Source of the DNA: Pantanalinema sp.
GTDB lineage: Bacteria; Cyanobacteriota; Sericytochromatia; S15B-MN24; UBA4093
Assembly (NCBI GenBank): GCA_036704125.1
Contig: DATNQI010000062.1
Location: 1-64,000 of the forward strand
Length of the DNA: 64,000 nucleotides
Reading direction: 5' to 3'
The notes beneath the pieces are model-generated. The model had not been told where the DNA came from and did not search any database. It saw nothing but the letters and a program-made list of their open reading frames with translations. Numbering within the stretch: position 1 is the stretch's first letter; every line of letters starts with the position of its first letter. Shown one piece after another: positions 34,274-41,539 of the stretch. A program made the translations under genes and the position numbers.

Positions 34274-35764
34274 CTACTTCTTTTCCTTCTCGTCCGTGTC
34301 GACGGCGAACCAGACGTCCTCGGCGAGCTTTCGCTTGCCGTCCTGGAGGTAGCTGGACTGGATGAGGGTCTCGCCCATGGCGTTCTTGACCTTCTTGGGG
34401 AAGACCTCGACCTCGGTGATGCCCAGCGAGGAGAGGGTCAACAGCTCGCCTGGCTGCACCTTGGCGTCGCGGTTGCGGTCCACCCATGCCTTGAGGCCCT
34501 CCAGCGAGGAGCCGCGAAGCGCCGTCTGGAAGACGGGCTTTTCCTTGCCGGCCGAGGCGAAGCGATTGTGCTCCATCAGGATCATGGCGAGCTTGATGTA
34601 GCCGTTCTCGAAGCCGCCCGCGTTGCCGAAGAGGAGCTTGCCGGTGATGACCCCGTCGCCCTGAGCCGCCTTGGTGACCTCGCCCTTGCGGTCGTCGACC
34701 AACAGGGCGTCGTTCTCCTGGTTCATCCACTCGGTCCGGATCTGCCGGCCGTCGGCCAGGAGGTCGAACAGCACCGAGCCCTCGCGGATGAAGGTGTTGA
34801 GGTCGTGGCGGACCTGGGCCGTCGAGCGGCCGGTGGTGCCGATGTGGTTGTTGCCGCTGAGGTCCAGGGCGATGGGAGAGGCCGTCGAGGCGGCCGTCTT
34901 GTAGATCGCCTGGGCCGCCGCACGCAGCTGGGCCGAGGTGACGTCCTTCATGTCGATCTTGTAGGCCTGCCCCCAGACCTCGGAGTACCACTCGTAGATG
35001 GCTCGCTGCGTCTGGTCGGCGTTGGACCCCGCCTTGACCAGGCTCAGGATGTCGGACCAGCTCCCGCCGGCGGCGTTGCGATCGCGATCGGTGAGGGGTG
35101 CGAAGTAGGGCGAGGTGTAGCTCGCCATGTTGGGGTTCATGTAGTGGGTGAAGACGCCCTGGATGTCGAAGCGGCCGCTCGGCAGGATGCCCATGTCCAT
35201 CAGCTCGGAGAGACGCAGCAGGCGCGAGGCCTGGCCCATAATGGAGAGGCCGTCGCCACCTTGGCCCTCAACGTTCTGGGCGGGCACCCCGGCGTTGATC
35301 CAGGCCTGATAAAGCGTGGCCTTGTCCGCAGTCCCGGAAACCCCGTCAATCCAGCCGCCAGAGAGGCCGAATGCCGCTCGCAGCTTATCCGGCTCGATGT
35401 CGCGCGAGTGCCACTCCTTGGCCCAGTCGGGGTTGCTGGCAAGCAAGCCCTTGGACTCGCGCAGCATGGCGGTGACCTGGTCGAAGGTCAGCTGGCCGCC
35501 CTGGATCTTGGGGATCAGAGCGCTGAAAGCCTCGTTGCTCCAGTCGCCGCCGAGCTCCTTGGTGTAGAGATCCTTGAGGCGGTCGGCGATGCTCTCGTAG
35601 GTGTACTCGACGTACTCGTGCCAGCTGCCCTTGACCCCGTCGCGCGTCTCCGGGGTCTTCGTGGCCGGGCCCGTCATGACCTTGGTGGCAGCCGAGGCGG
35701 GGCCGGCAAGCACGGCGACGCTCAGGGCCAGGGAGAGGGCGGGAACCAACCGGTTGAGATGCAT
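34274..35764 (-). CDS. Exported paralogue-family protein P3, degenerate calcium loops
   Basis: A 496-residue exported protein, the longest member. Signal peptide ends at ASAA; then KVMTGPATKTPETRDGVKG and HEYVEYTYESIADRLKDLY. The middle differs from P2. The C-terminal module starts near 296 with SPIALDLSGNNHIGTTGRS and WMNQENDALLVDDRKGEV, and ends with AWVDRNRDAKVQPGELLTL and SSLGITEVEVFPK. Several Gly and Asp of the loops seen in P4-P7 are replaced, so metal binding may be reduced. AAAAGGAGA precedes the ATG. It runs divergently from P4. Confidence 0.73.
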   Translation of the reverse strand: MHLNRLVPALSLALSVAVLAGPASAATKVMTGPATKTPETRDGVKGSWHEYVEYTYESIADRLKDLYTKELGGDWSNEAFSALIPKIQGGQLTFDQVTAMLRESKGLLASNPDWAKEWHSRDIEPDKLRAAFGLSGGWIDGVSGTADKATLYQAWINAGVPAQNVEGQGGDGLSIMGQASRLLRLSELMDMGILPSGRFDIQGVFTHYMNPNMASYTSPYFAPLTDRDRNAAGGSWSDILSLVKAGSNADQTQRAIYEWYSEVWGQAYKIDMKDVTSAQLRAAAQAIYKTAASTASPIALDLSGNNHIGTTGRSTAQVRHDLNTFIREGSVLFDLLADGRQIRTEWMNQENDALLVDDRKGEVTKAAQGDGVITGKLLFGNAGGFENGYIKLAMILMEHNRFASAGKEKPVFQTALRGSSLEGLKAWVDRNRDAKVQPGELLTLSSLGITEVEVFPKKVKNAMGETLIQSSYLQDGKRKLAEDVWFAVDTDEKEKK

Positions 35765-35850
35765 AGGGGGATCTCCTTTTCTTCGAAGGAAGTTACCAGC
35801 AAGTGAGACTTACCCGAGTCATTCCCTGAAATCGGGCGTTATTCGAGCCA

Positions 35851-35927
35851 TTTTGTTTCGGAATTATTTCGAAACCGCCAAATCTTCTTAAAGTCCATCC
35901 ACGAACCGTCGCTCGCTGGGTACATTG
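35851..35927. promoter_or_regulatory. Conserved upstream box, copy B, between divergent P3 and P4
   Basis: TTTGTTTCGGAAT ... CCGCCAAATCTTCTTAAAG ... TCCATCC, then TGGGTACATTG (35917-35927). Parallel elements stand at 34091-34140 and 38731-38805. TACATT could be a -10 for P4. Located where it could control both genes. Confidence 0.5.
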
Positions 35928-35992
35928 CCGAGCAGGGGGAGTCTCTCGACATCCTCATCGACCCACCTGCGCCGCATCGAAAAGGAGCAGCT

Positions 35993-37237
35993 ATGAAGAC
36001 CACATGGCTTACCCGGGCCCTCACCCTCGGGCTCACCGCTGGCATTCTCACCGCCCCCACCCTCGCCCTGGCGGCGACCAAGACCATGAACGGCCCCACG
36101 ACCAAGAGCCCCGAGGCCCGGGACGGGGTCAAGGGCAACGTCTTCGAGTACGTCGAGTACACCTACGAGGACGTGGCCTCGCGGGTCAACGCCCTCGCCG
36201 CCGGCTCGGGCCTCACGGCCGCCGATATCCAGGCCGTCACCCTGCTCGTCTCCCAGAACCCCGGCATGACCGACGCGCAGATCCAGGCCGAGATCAACCG
36301 GATCAAGGCGAGCAAGAGCGTCGATGGCATCATCAGCCAGTTCGTCTCCCAGTACCTCGGCCAGATGAGGAGCGTCAGCACCTACAGCCAGGCGGGTGCG
36401 CTCTCCTTCATGCTCGCCCAGAAACTCGTGGCCACGGGCGCCTTCTCGGGAGGCAACATGTACTTCGATGGCGGGTGGTGGTACGGTTCCGCTCACAACT
36501 GGGCCACCACCACCGGCAGGGGCTGGCCGCTCGAGGCTGCCATGATCCACAGCCCCGAATTCGCCGCCGCCGGCACGAGCCTCAACGCGCAGGCCCTCCT
36601 CAAGGCATGGGACATTGTCACCGCCTACACCGGCACGAGCCTCGGAGACCCGCTGGTCCTCGACCTGAACGGCAACGGCACGATCGAGGTCACCGGCAAG
36701 AGCGCCGCCAAGTTCCGCAACAAGGACAACATGACCTTCGTCCCCCAGGGGGCGGTCATGTTCGACCTCTACGGCACCGGCAAGCCGGTGCTCTCCGAGT
36801 GGGTCAAGGGCGGCGACGGCATCCTGGTCGACAACCGCAAGGGCAAGGCCCTCGACCTGGTCAAGCAGGGCAAGCCCCTCTCCATCGCGAACCTGTTCGG
36901 CGACGACGGCGGCAACTTCAGCGGCTTCGTCAAGCTCGCCCGCGAGTTCGACCCCAACGCCAAGCTGGCCTCGACCACCGGCGGGATCTCGGCCAACCTG
37001 GGCACCCTCAAGGGCAAGACCCTCGACGACATGCTCGTCTGGATCGACGACGGCGACGGCAAGGCGACCGCCAAGGAGCTTCACAAGCTCTCGGCGCTCG
37101 GCATCACCGAGATCAAGCTGCCCGCGCACTTCGTCCAGAACGAGGCGAACGAGTACCTGGAGCGCGCGACCTTCACCCGCAAGGGCAAGGAGTTCGGCAT
37201 CCAGGAGGTCTGGTTCGCTACCGAAAAGAGCAAGTAG
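35993..37237 (+). CDS. Exported paralogue-family protein P4 with C-terminal EF-hand-like module
   Basis: A 414-residue exported protein. Signal peptide ends at ALAA; then KTMNGPTTKSPEARDGVKG and FEYVEYTYEDVASRVNAL. The middle has a conserved RGWPLEAAMIH motif and TAYTGTSLGDP. The module from about 219 has DPLVLDLNGNGTIEVTGKS, WVKGGDGILVDNRKGKA, IANLFGDDGGNFSGF, LAREFDPNAKL and VWIDDGDGKATAKELHKL (about 349) with ALGITEIKL. Loops have full EF-hand-like D-x-[ND]-G-[DN]-G spacing. AAAAGGAG is the RBS and a classical terminator follows. Confidence 0.77.
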   Translation: MKTTWLTRALTLGLTAGILTAPTLALAATKTMNGPTTKSPEARDGVKGNVFEYVEYTYEDVASRVNALAAGSGLTAADIQAVTLLVSQNPGMTDAQIQAEINRIKASKSVDGIISQFVSQYLGQMRSVSTYSQAGALSFMLAQKLVATGAFSGGNMYFDGGWWYGSAHNWATTTGRGWPLEAAMIHSPEFAAAGTSLNAQALLKAWDIVTAYTGTSLGDPLVLDLNGNGTIEVTGKSAAKFRNKDNMTFVPQGAVMFDLYGTGKPVLSEWVKGGDGILVDNRKGKALDLVKQGKPLSIANLFGDDGGNFSGFVKLAREFDPNAKLASTTGGISANLGTLKGKTLDDMLVWIDDGDGKATAKELHKLSALGITEIKLPAHFVQNEANEYLERATFTRKGKEFGIQEVWFATEKSK

Positions 37238-37254
37238 GCCCGTCGCTCGCTCTT

Positions 37255-37289
37255 GCCCGCCCCGGTTCCACCGGGGCGGGCGTTTTTTT
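37255..37289 (+). terminator. P4 terminator
   Basis: GCCCGCCCCGGT / ACCGGGGCGGGC (37255-37266 with 37270-37281, loop TCC) followed by GTTTTTTT. One of the clearest intrinsic terminators here. Confidence 0.95.
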
Positions 37290-37444
37290 CGGCCGAAGCC
37301 CGGTTTGTGGATGAACTGTCCAGGTAAGGAGCGAAGCAGGCAGGGAACGGTTGGCGTAGGCAGCTTTCGAAGCCGCCTGCGCCGCCGCTCCGGACGTTCC
37401 GGGGGAACGGAATGGCTGTAGGCGGGCGTTGGAAAGGACGTACC

Positions 37445-38680
37445 ATGCAAAACAGATGGATGACGCGCGCACTCACCCTCAGCCTGACGGTTGGTATCCT
37501 CACGGCCCCCACCCTCGCCCTGGCGGCGACCAAGACCATGACCGGCCCCACCACCAAGAGCCCCGAGACCCGTGACGGGATCAAGGGCAGCGTTCACGAG
37601 TTCGTCGAGTACACCTACCAGAGCATCGCCGACCGGATCGCGAACCTCCCCGGCGCCTCCCAGCTCTCGCCCGCGGACCTCCAGGCCCTGGCCGATCGCT
37701 TCAAGGGCCAGAACCCGACCGACGCGCAGTTGCAGGCGGCCATCAACGACATCCTCGCCCAGAAGGCGCTCGCCGCGCTTTCCGGTCGCCTCGACGCGGT
37801 CTGGAGCGCCATGGGGGGCGGCGGCTGGGGCGTCAGCAAGGCAGCGGTGCTCGAGTTCCTGAAGAGCAACCCGAACGCCACCGACCAGCAGATCCGCAAC
37901 GTCATCACCACCATGCGCGACTGGGAGTACAGCTACGACAACCGCACCTCGTGGCCGCCCGGCTACCAGTCGACCCTGGCCAACGACCTGGCCCCCAGGC
38001 TCGCCTCCGCCCTCGGCATAAGCACCAACCAGGCGGCTTACAACGCGGCCTACTCGGTCTTCGCCAACCGGGGCTTCAACTACAACGACCCGCTGGTGCT
38101 CGATCTCAACGACAACGGCAAGATCGACGTCACGGGCAAGAGCTCGGCCAAGTACCGCAGCAAGGAGAACATGGCCTTCGTCCCCGACGGCGCGGTCAAG
38201 TTCGACATCCGCGGCGCCGGCACGCCGATCCTCACCGAGTGGGTCAAGGGCGGGGACGGCATCCTGGTCGACAACCGCAAGAACGCGGCCCGCGAGCTGC
38301 TCAAGCAGGGCAAGAGCTTCACCGTCGCCAACCTGTTCGGCGACGACGGAGGCAACTTCAGCGGGTTCCAGAAGCTCGCCCGCGTCATCGACCGCGAGGC
38401 CCAGTTCGCGAGCGGCGACGGCCCGAGCCGCCTCAAGGGCCAGAGCCTGATCTCGGGAGCCGAGCTGGACGATCTGCTCGTCTGGGTCGACAACGGCGAC
38501 GGCGTGGCCAAGGACGGCGAGCTCTTCACCCTCCAGTCGCTCGGCATCACCGAGCTCAAGCTGCCCGCGCGCGTCGTCCAGAACGAGGCGAGCGAGTACC
38601 TGGAGCAGGCGACCTTCACCCGCAAGGGCAAGCAGGCGCTCATGCAGGAAGTCTGGTTCGCCGGCGACGACCAGAAGTAG
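37445..38680 (+). CDS. Exported paralogue-family protein P5 with C-terminal EF-hand-like module
   Basis: A 411-residue exported protein. Signal peptide ends at ALAA; then KTMTGPTTKSPETRDGIKG and HEFVEYTYQSIADRIANL. Its middle part is the most divergent of the plus-strand set and lacks the GWP-AA-IH motif. The module from about 215 has DPLVLDLNDNGKIDVTGKS, WVKGGDGILVDNRKNAA, NLFGDDGGNFSGF and VWVDNGDGVAKDGELFTL (about 346) with SLGITELKLP. The ATG at 37445 (AAAGGA upstream) is chosen over 37412. It is its own transcription unit, after the P4 terminator. Confidence 0.76.
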   Translation: MQNRWMTRALTLSLTVGILTAPTLALAATKTMTGPTTKSPETRDGIKGSVHEFVEYTYQSIADRIANLPGASQLSPADLQALADRFKGQNPTDAQLQAAINDILAQKALAALSGRLDAVWSAMGGGGWGVSKAAVLEFLKSNPNATDQQIRNVITTMRDWEYSYDNRTSWPPGYQSTLANDLAPRLASALGISTNQAAYNAAYSVFANRGFNYNDPLVLDLNDNGKIDVTGKSSAKYRSKENMAFVPDGAVKFDIRGAGTPILTEWVKGGDGILVDNRKNAARELLKQGKSFTVANLFGDDGGNFSGFQKLARVIDREAQFASGDGPSRLKGQSLISGAELDDLLVWVDNGDGVAKDGELFTLQSLGITELKLPARVVQNEASEYLEQATFTRKGKQALMQEVWFAGDDQK

Positions 38681-38690
38681 CCCTCGCCCT

Positions 38691-38737
38691 CGCCCCTCCC
38701 GCCGGCCCATCCGCCCCCGGGAGGGGCGATTGTTTTG
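38691..38737 (+). terminator. P5 terminator
   Basis: CGCCCCTCCCG (38691-38701) with 38718-38728, loop of 16 nt, followed by ATTGTTTTGG. The last T-rich bases are also the start of conserved box C. Confidence 0.7.
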
Positions 38738-38805
38738 GATTTGTTAGAAGTCCACGAAATCTTTGGTAAGTCTCGCCGAAACCCTAGGTTGATGGGTACA
38801 TTGGG
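38731..38805 (+). promoter_or_regulatory. Conserved upstream box, copy C, before P6
   Basis: TGTTTTGGATTTG ... CACGAAATCTTTGG ... TAAGTC, then TGGGTACATTG (near 38795-38805), aligned with copy B. Lies upstream of P6. Confidence 0.5.
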
Positions 38806-38914
38806 AGGGGCAACACGCCCCGACGCACTTTGATAAAGAGGGATCTGTTCCCTTGTCATAAACAGGTGTTTTGGCACAACACGTAGGCGAGTCACCCTCG
38901 CAAAAGGAGCACCT

Positions 38915-40150
38915 ATGAAGACAAAATGGTTGAACCGAGCCCTCACGCTCGGACTTTCCGTTGGTATTCTCACCGCCCCCACCCTCGCGCAGGCAGCGCA
39001 GCAGAAGGTCGTTAACGGCCCCACCACCTTCGAGCGCGGCGTCCAGAACGGACAGTCGGGCACCTTCGTCAAGTACATCGAGTACACCTACGAGAGCCTC
39101 GCCGACCGCCTCGCGGTCCTCGGCGCGGGCTCGGGCCTGAGCGCGGCGGACTTCGACGCGATCGCGGCCGGCTTCGGCACCACCGCCAACGTCTCGGACG
39201 CCGAGCTGCTCGCCAAGATCAACCAGGTCAAGGCCAGCCGCGACGTCAATGCGGTCACCGCCGCCTGGTACTCCCAGTACGCCAGCCAAATCCGGGGCGT
39301 CAGCACCTACAGCCAGGCGGGCGCCGTAGCCCTCGCGCTGGCCAAGGCCCTGGTCGCCACCGGCCAGTTCGGCGCCCCGATGATCAACGTCAACGACGGC
39401 GCCGCCTACCAGGCCTGGGGCGCCGCCCAGCGCGGCTGGCCCCTCCAGGCCGCGGCCATCCACGGCCCCGAGTACGTCGGCAACACCGGCAACATCAGCC
39501 AGGCGGCCCTGCTCAAGGCCTGGGACACGGTCATGTCCTACACCGGGACGAGCCTCGGCGACCCGCTGGTCCTCGACCTGAACGGCAACGGCAAGATCGA
39601 GGTCACCGGCAAGAGCGCCGCCAAGTTCCGCGCCAAGACCAACATGGCCTTCGTCCCCCAGGGCGCGGTCAAGTTCGACCTCTACGGCACCGGCAAGCCG
39701 GTGCTCTCCGAGTGGGTCAAGGGCGGCGACGGCATCCTGGTCGACAACCGCAAGGGCAAGGCCCTCGGCCTGGTCAACAAGGGCAAGCCCCTCACCATCG
39801 CGAACCTGTTCGGCGACGACGGCGGCCACTTCAGCGGCTTCATGAAGCTCGCCCGCGAGTTCGATCCCAACGCCAAGCTGGCCTCGGCCACCGGCGGGAT
39901 CTCGGCCAACCTGGGCATCCTCAAGGGCAAGACCCTCGACGACATGCTCGTCTGGATCGACAACGGCGACGGCAAGGCGACCGCCAAGGAGCTTCACAAG
40001 CTCTCGGCCCTCGGCATCACCGAGATCAGGCTGCCCGCGCGCTTCGTCCAGAACGAGGCGGGCGAGTACCTGGAGCGCGCGACCTTCACCCGCAAGGGCC
40101 AGGAGTTCGGCATCCAGGAGGTCTGGTTCGCCACCGAAAAGAACAAGTAG
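38915..40150 (+). CDS. Exported paralogue-family protein P6 with C-terminal EF-hand-like module
   Basis: A 411-residue exported protein. Signal peptide ends near AQAA; the N-terminal box is QKVVNGPTTFERGVQNGQSG and VKYIEYTYESLADRLAVL, a variant closer to P1. Middle: RGWPLQAAAIHGPEY and SYTGTSLGDP. The module from about 217 (DPLVLDLNGNGKIEVTGKS, GGDGILVDNRKGKALGL, NLFGDDGGHFSGF, VWIDNGDGKATAKELHKL near 346, ALGITEIRLPARF) is almost identical to those of P4 and P7, suggesting recent duplication or gene conversion. AAAAGGAG is the RBS. P7 follows after 75 nt. Confidence 0.77.
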   Translation: MKTKWLNRALTLGLSVGILTAPTLAQAAQQKVVNGPTTFERGVQNGQSGTFVKYIEYTYESLADRLAVLGAGSGLSAADFDAIAAGFGTTANVSDAELLAKINQVKASRDVNAVTAAWYSQYASQIRGVSTYSQAGAVALALAKALVATGQFGAPMINVNDGAAYQAWGAAQRGWPLQAAAIHGPEYVGNTGNISQAALLKAWDTVMSYTGTSLGDPLVLDLNGNGKIEVTGKSAAKFRAKTNMAFVPQGAVKFDLYGTGKPVLSEWVKGGDGILVDNRKGKALGLVNKGKPLTIANLFGDDGGHFSGFMKLAREFDPNAKLASATGGISANLGILKGKTLDDMLVWIDNGDGKATAKELHKLSALGITEIRLPARFVQNEAGEYLERATFTRKGQEFGIQEVWFATEKNK

Positions 40151-40177
40151 CCGCACTATTCGGCTGTTCCACCCTCG

Positions 40178-40204
40178 GCCTGCCCCCCTGCTGCGGGGGC
40201 AGGC
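40178..40204 (+). repeat. Hairpin between P6 and P7
   Basis: GCCTGCCCCC (40178-40187) pairs with 40195-40204. There is no T-tract, so partial read-through into P7 is likely. Confidence 0.5.
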
Positions 40205-40225
40205 AATGGAACGAAGGAGCTAGAG

Positions 40226-41485
40226 ATGAATCAGAAATGGCTGTTGAGAGTCGTCGCCGGGAGCACCCTGGCCTCGACCTTGCTGGTAGCGCCCCTCTCG
40301 GCACTCGCGGCGGTCCCCGACCGCGTCGAATTCAACCAGACCATGACCCGCACCACCGAAGGCGGCCGCACCGGCTACCGCGTCGACATCACCGACCGGG
40401 TCTTCCGCTGGGTGCCCCACACCTCCGAGCGAGTCAGCGCGATCGGCTCGGGCTCGGGCCTGTCGGCGGCTGACCTGGATGCGATCACCGCCTGGTTCAA
40501 GAGCCAGGGCATCGACCCCACCGACGACCAGATCCGCGCCAAGATCGCAGAGGTCAAGCAGCAGAAGTCGATCGACGGCATCCTCGCCAACTGGCAGAAC
40601 ACCACCGGCACCTCGCGCATCAGCACCTACAGCCAGGCGGGCGCCACCGCGCTGGCCCTGGCCGAGGCCCTGATGAAGACCGGCCAGTTCGGCGCCCCGA
40701 ACGTCAACGTCGGCAACCACGACGAGTTCATGAACTACGCCTACAACGTCGCCAACCGCGGCTGGCCCATGCAAGCGGCGGCCATCCACAGCAACGAGTA
40801 CGCCGGCGGCAACCGCACCGTCAGCCAGGCCGCCTTCAACCGGGCCTGGGACCTGGTCATGAGCAACGCAGCCGCCCATGGCTGGAGCCTCAGTGACCCG
40901 CTGGTGCTGGACCTGAACGGCAACGGCAAGATCGACGTCACCGGCAAGAGCGCCGCCAAGTTCCGCTCCAAGGACAACCAGACCTTCGTGGCCAACGGCT
41001 CGGTCATGTTCGACCTCAAGGGCACCGGCAAGGAGATCCGCACCGAGTGGATCGGCAAGGGCGACGGCATCCTGGTCGACAACCGCAAGGGCAAGGCCCT
41101 CGGCCTGGTCAACAAGGGCAAGAACCTCACCATCGCGAACCTGTTCGGCGACGACGGCGGCCACTTCAGCGGCTTCGTCAAGCTCGCCCGCGAGTTCGAC
41201 CCCAACGCCAAGCTGGCCTCGGCCACCGGCGCGGTCCCGGCGGACCTGGGCGTCCTCAAGGGGAAGGCCCTCGACGACATGCTCGTCTGGATCGACGACG
41301 GCGACGGCAAGGCGACCGCCAAGGAGCTTCACAAGCTCTCGGCCCTCGGCATCACCGAGGTCAAGCTGCCCGCGCGCTTCGTCCAGAACGAGGCGGGCGA
41401 GTACCTCGAGCGCGCGACCTTCACGCGGAACGGCAAGGAATTCGGCGTCCAGGAAGTCTGGTTCGCCACCGAGGAAAACAAGTAG
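40226..41485 (+). CDS. Exported paralogue-family protein P7 with C-terminal EF-hand-like module
   Basis: A 419-residue exported protein. Signal peptide ends at ALAA. Its N-terminal box differs most (TTEGGRTGYRVDITDRVFRW replaces the YxEYTY box), but SGSGLSAADLDAIT, STYSQAGATALALAEALM, RGWPMQAAAIHSNEY and the C-terminal module align closely with P6. The module starts near 223 (DPLVLDLNGNGKIDVTGKS) and ends with VWIDDGDGKATAKELHKL (about 353) and ALGITEVKLPARFVQ. GAAGGAGC is the RBS. It is followed 54 nt later by the unrelated exported protein P8. Confidence 0.77.
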   Translation: MNQKWLLRVVAGSTLASTLLVAPLSALAAVPDRVEFNQTMTRTTEGGRTGYRVDITDRVFRWVPHTSERVSAIGSGSGLSAADLDAITAWFKSQGIDPTDDQIRAKIAEVKQQKSIDGILANWQNTTGTSRISTYSQAGATALALAEALMKTGQFGAPNVNVGNHDEFMNYAYNVANRGWPMQAAAIHSNEYAGGNRTVSQAAFNRAWDLVMSNAAAHGWSLSDPLVLDLNGNGKIDVTGKSAAKFRSKDNQTFVANGSVMFDLKGTGKEIRTEWIGKGDGILVDNRKGKALGLVNKGKNLTIANLFGDDGGHFSGFVKLAREFDPNAKLASATGAVPADLGVLKGKALDDMLVWIDDGDGKATAKELHKLSALGITEVKLPARFVQNEAGEYLERATFTRNGKEFGVQEVWFATEENK

Positions 41486-41539
41486 CCTTGCCGCCGGCCT
41501 CGCCGGAGCGCAGCTGAAGATTGAGAGGAGTCCATCATC

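Noticed and set aside
35888-38710. 940-codon minus-strand frame opposite P4 and P5
   Set aside because: Antisense shadow of two well supported genes; translated sequence is low-complexity (Leu, Val, Asp, Arg rich) without motifs.
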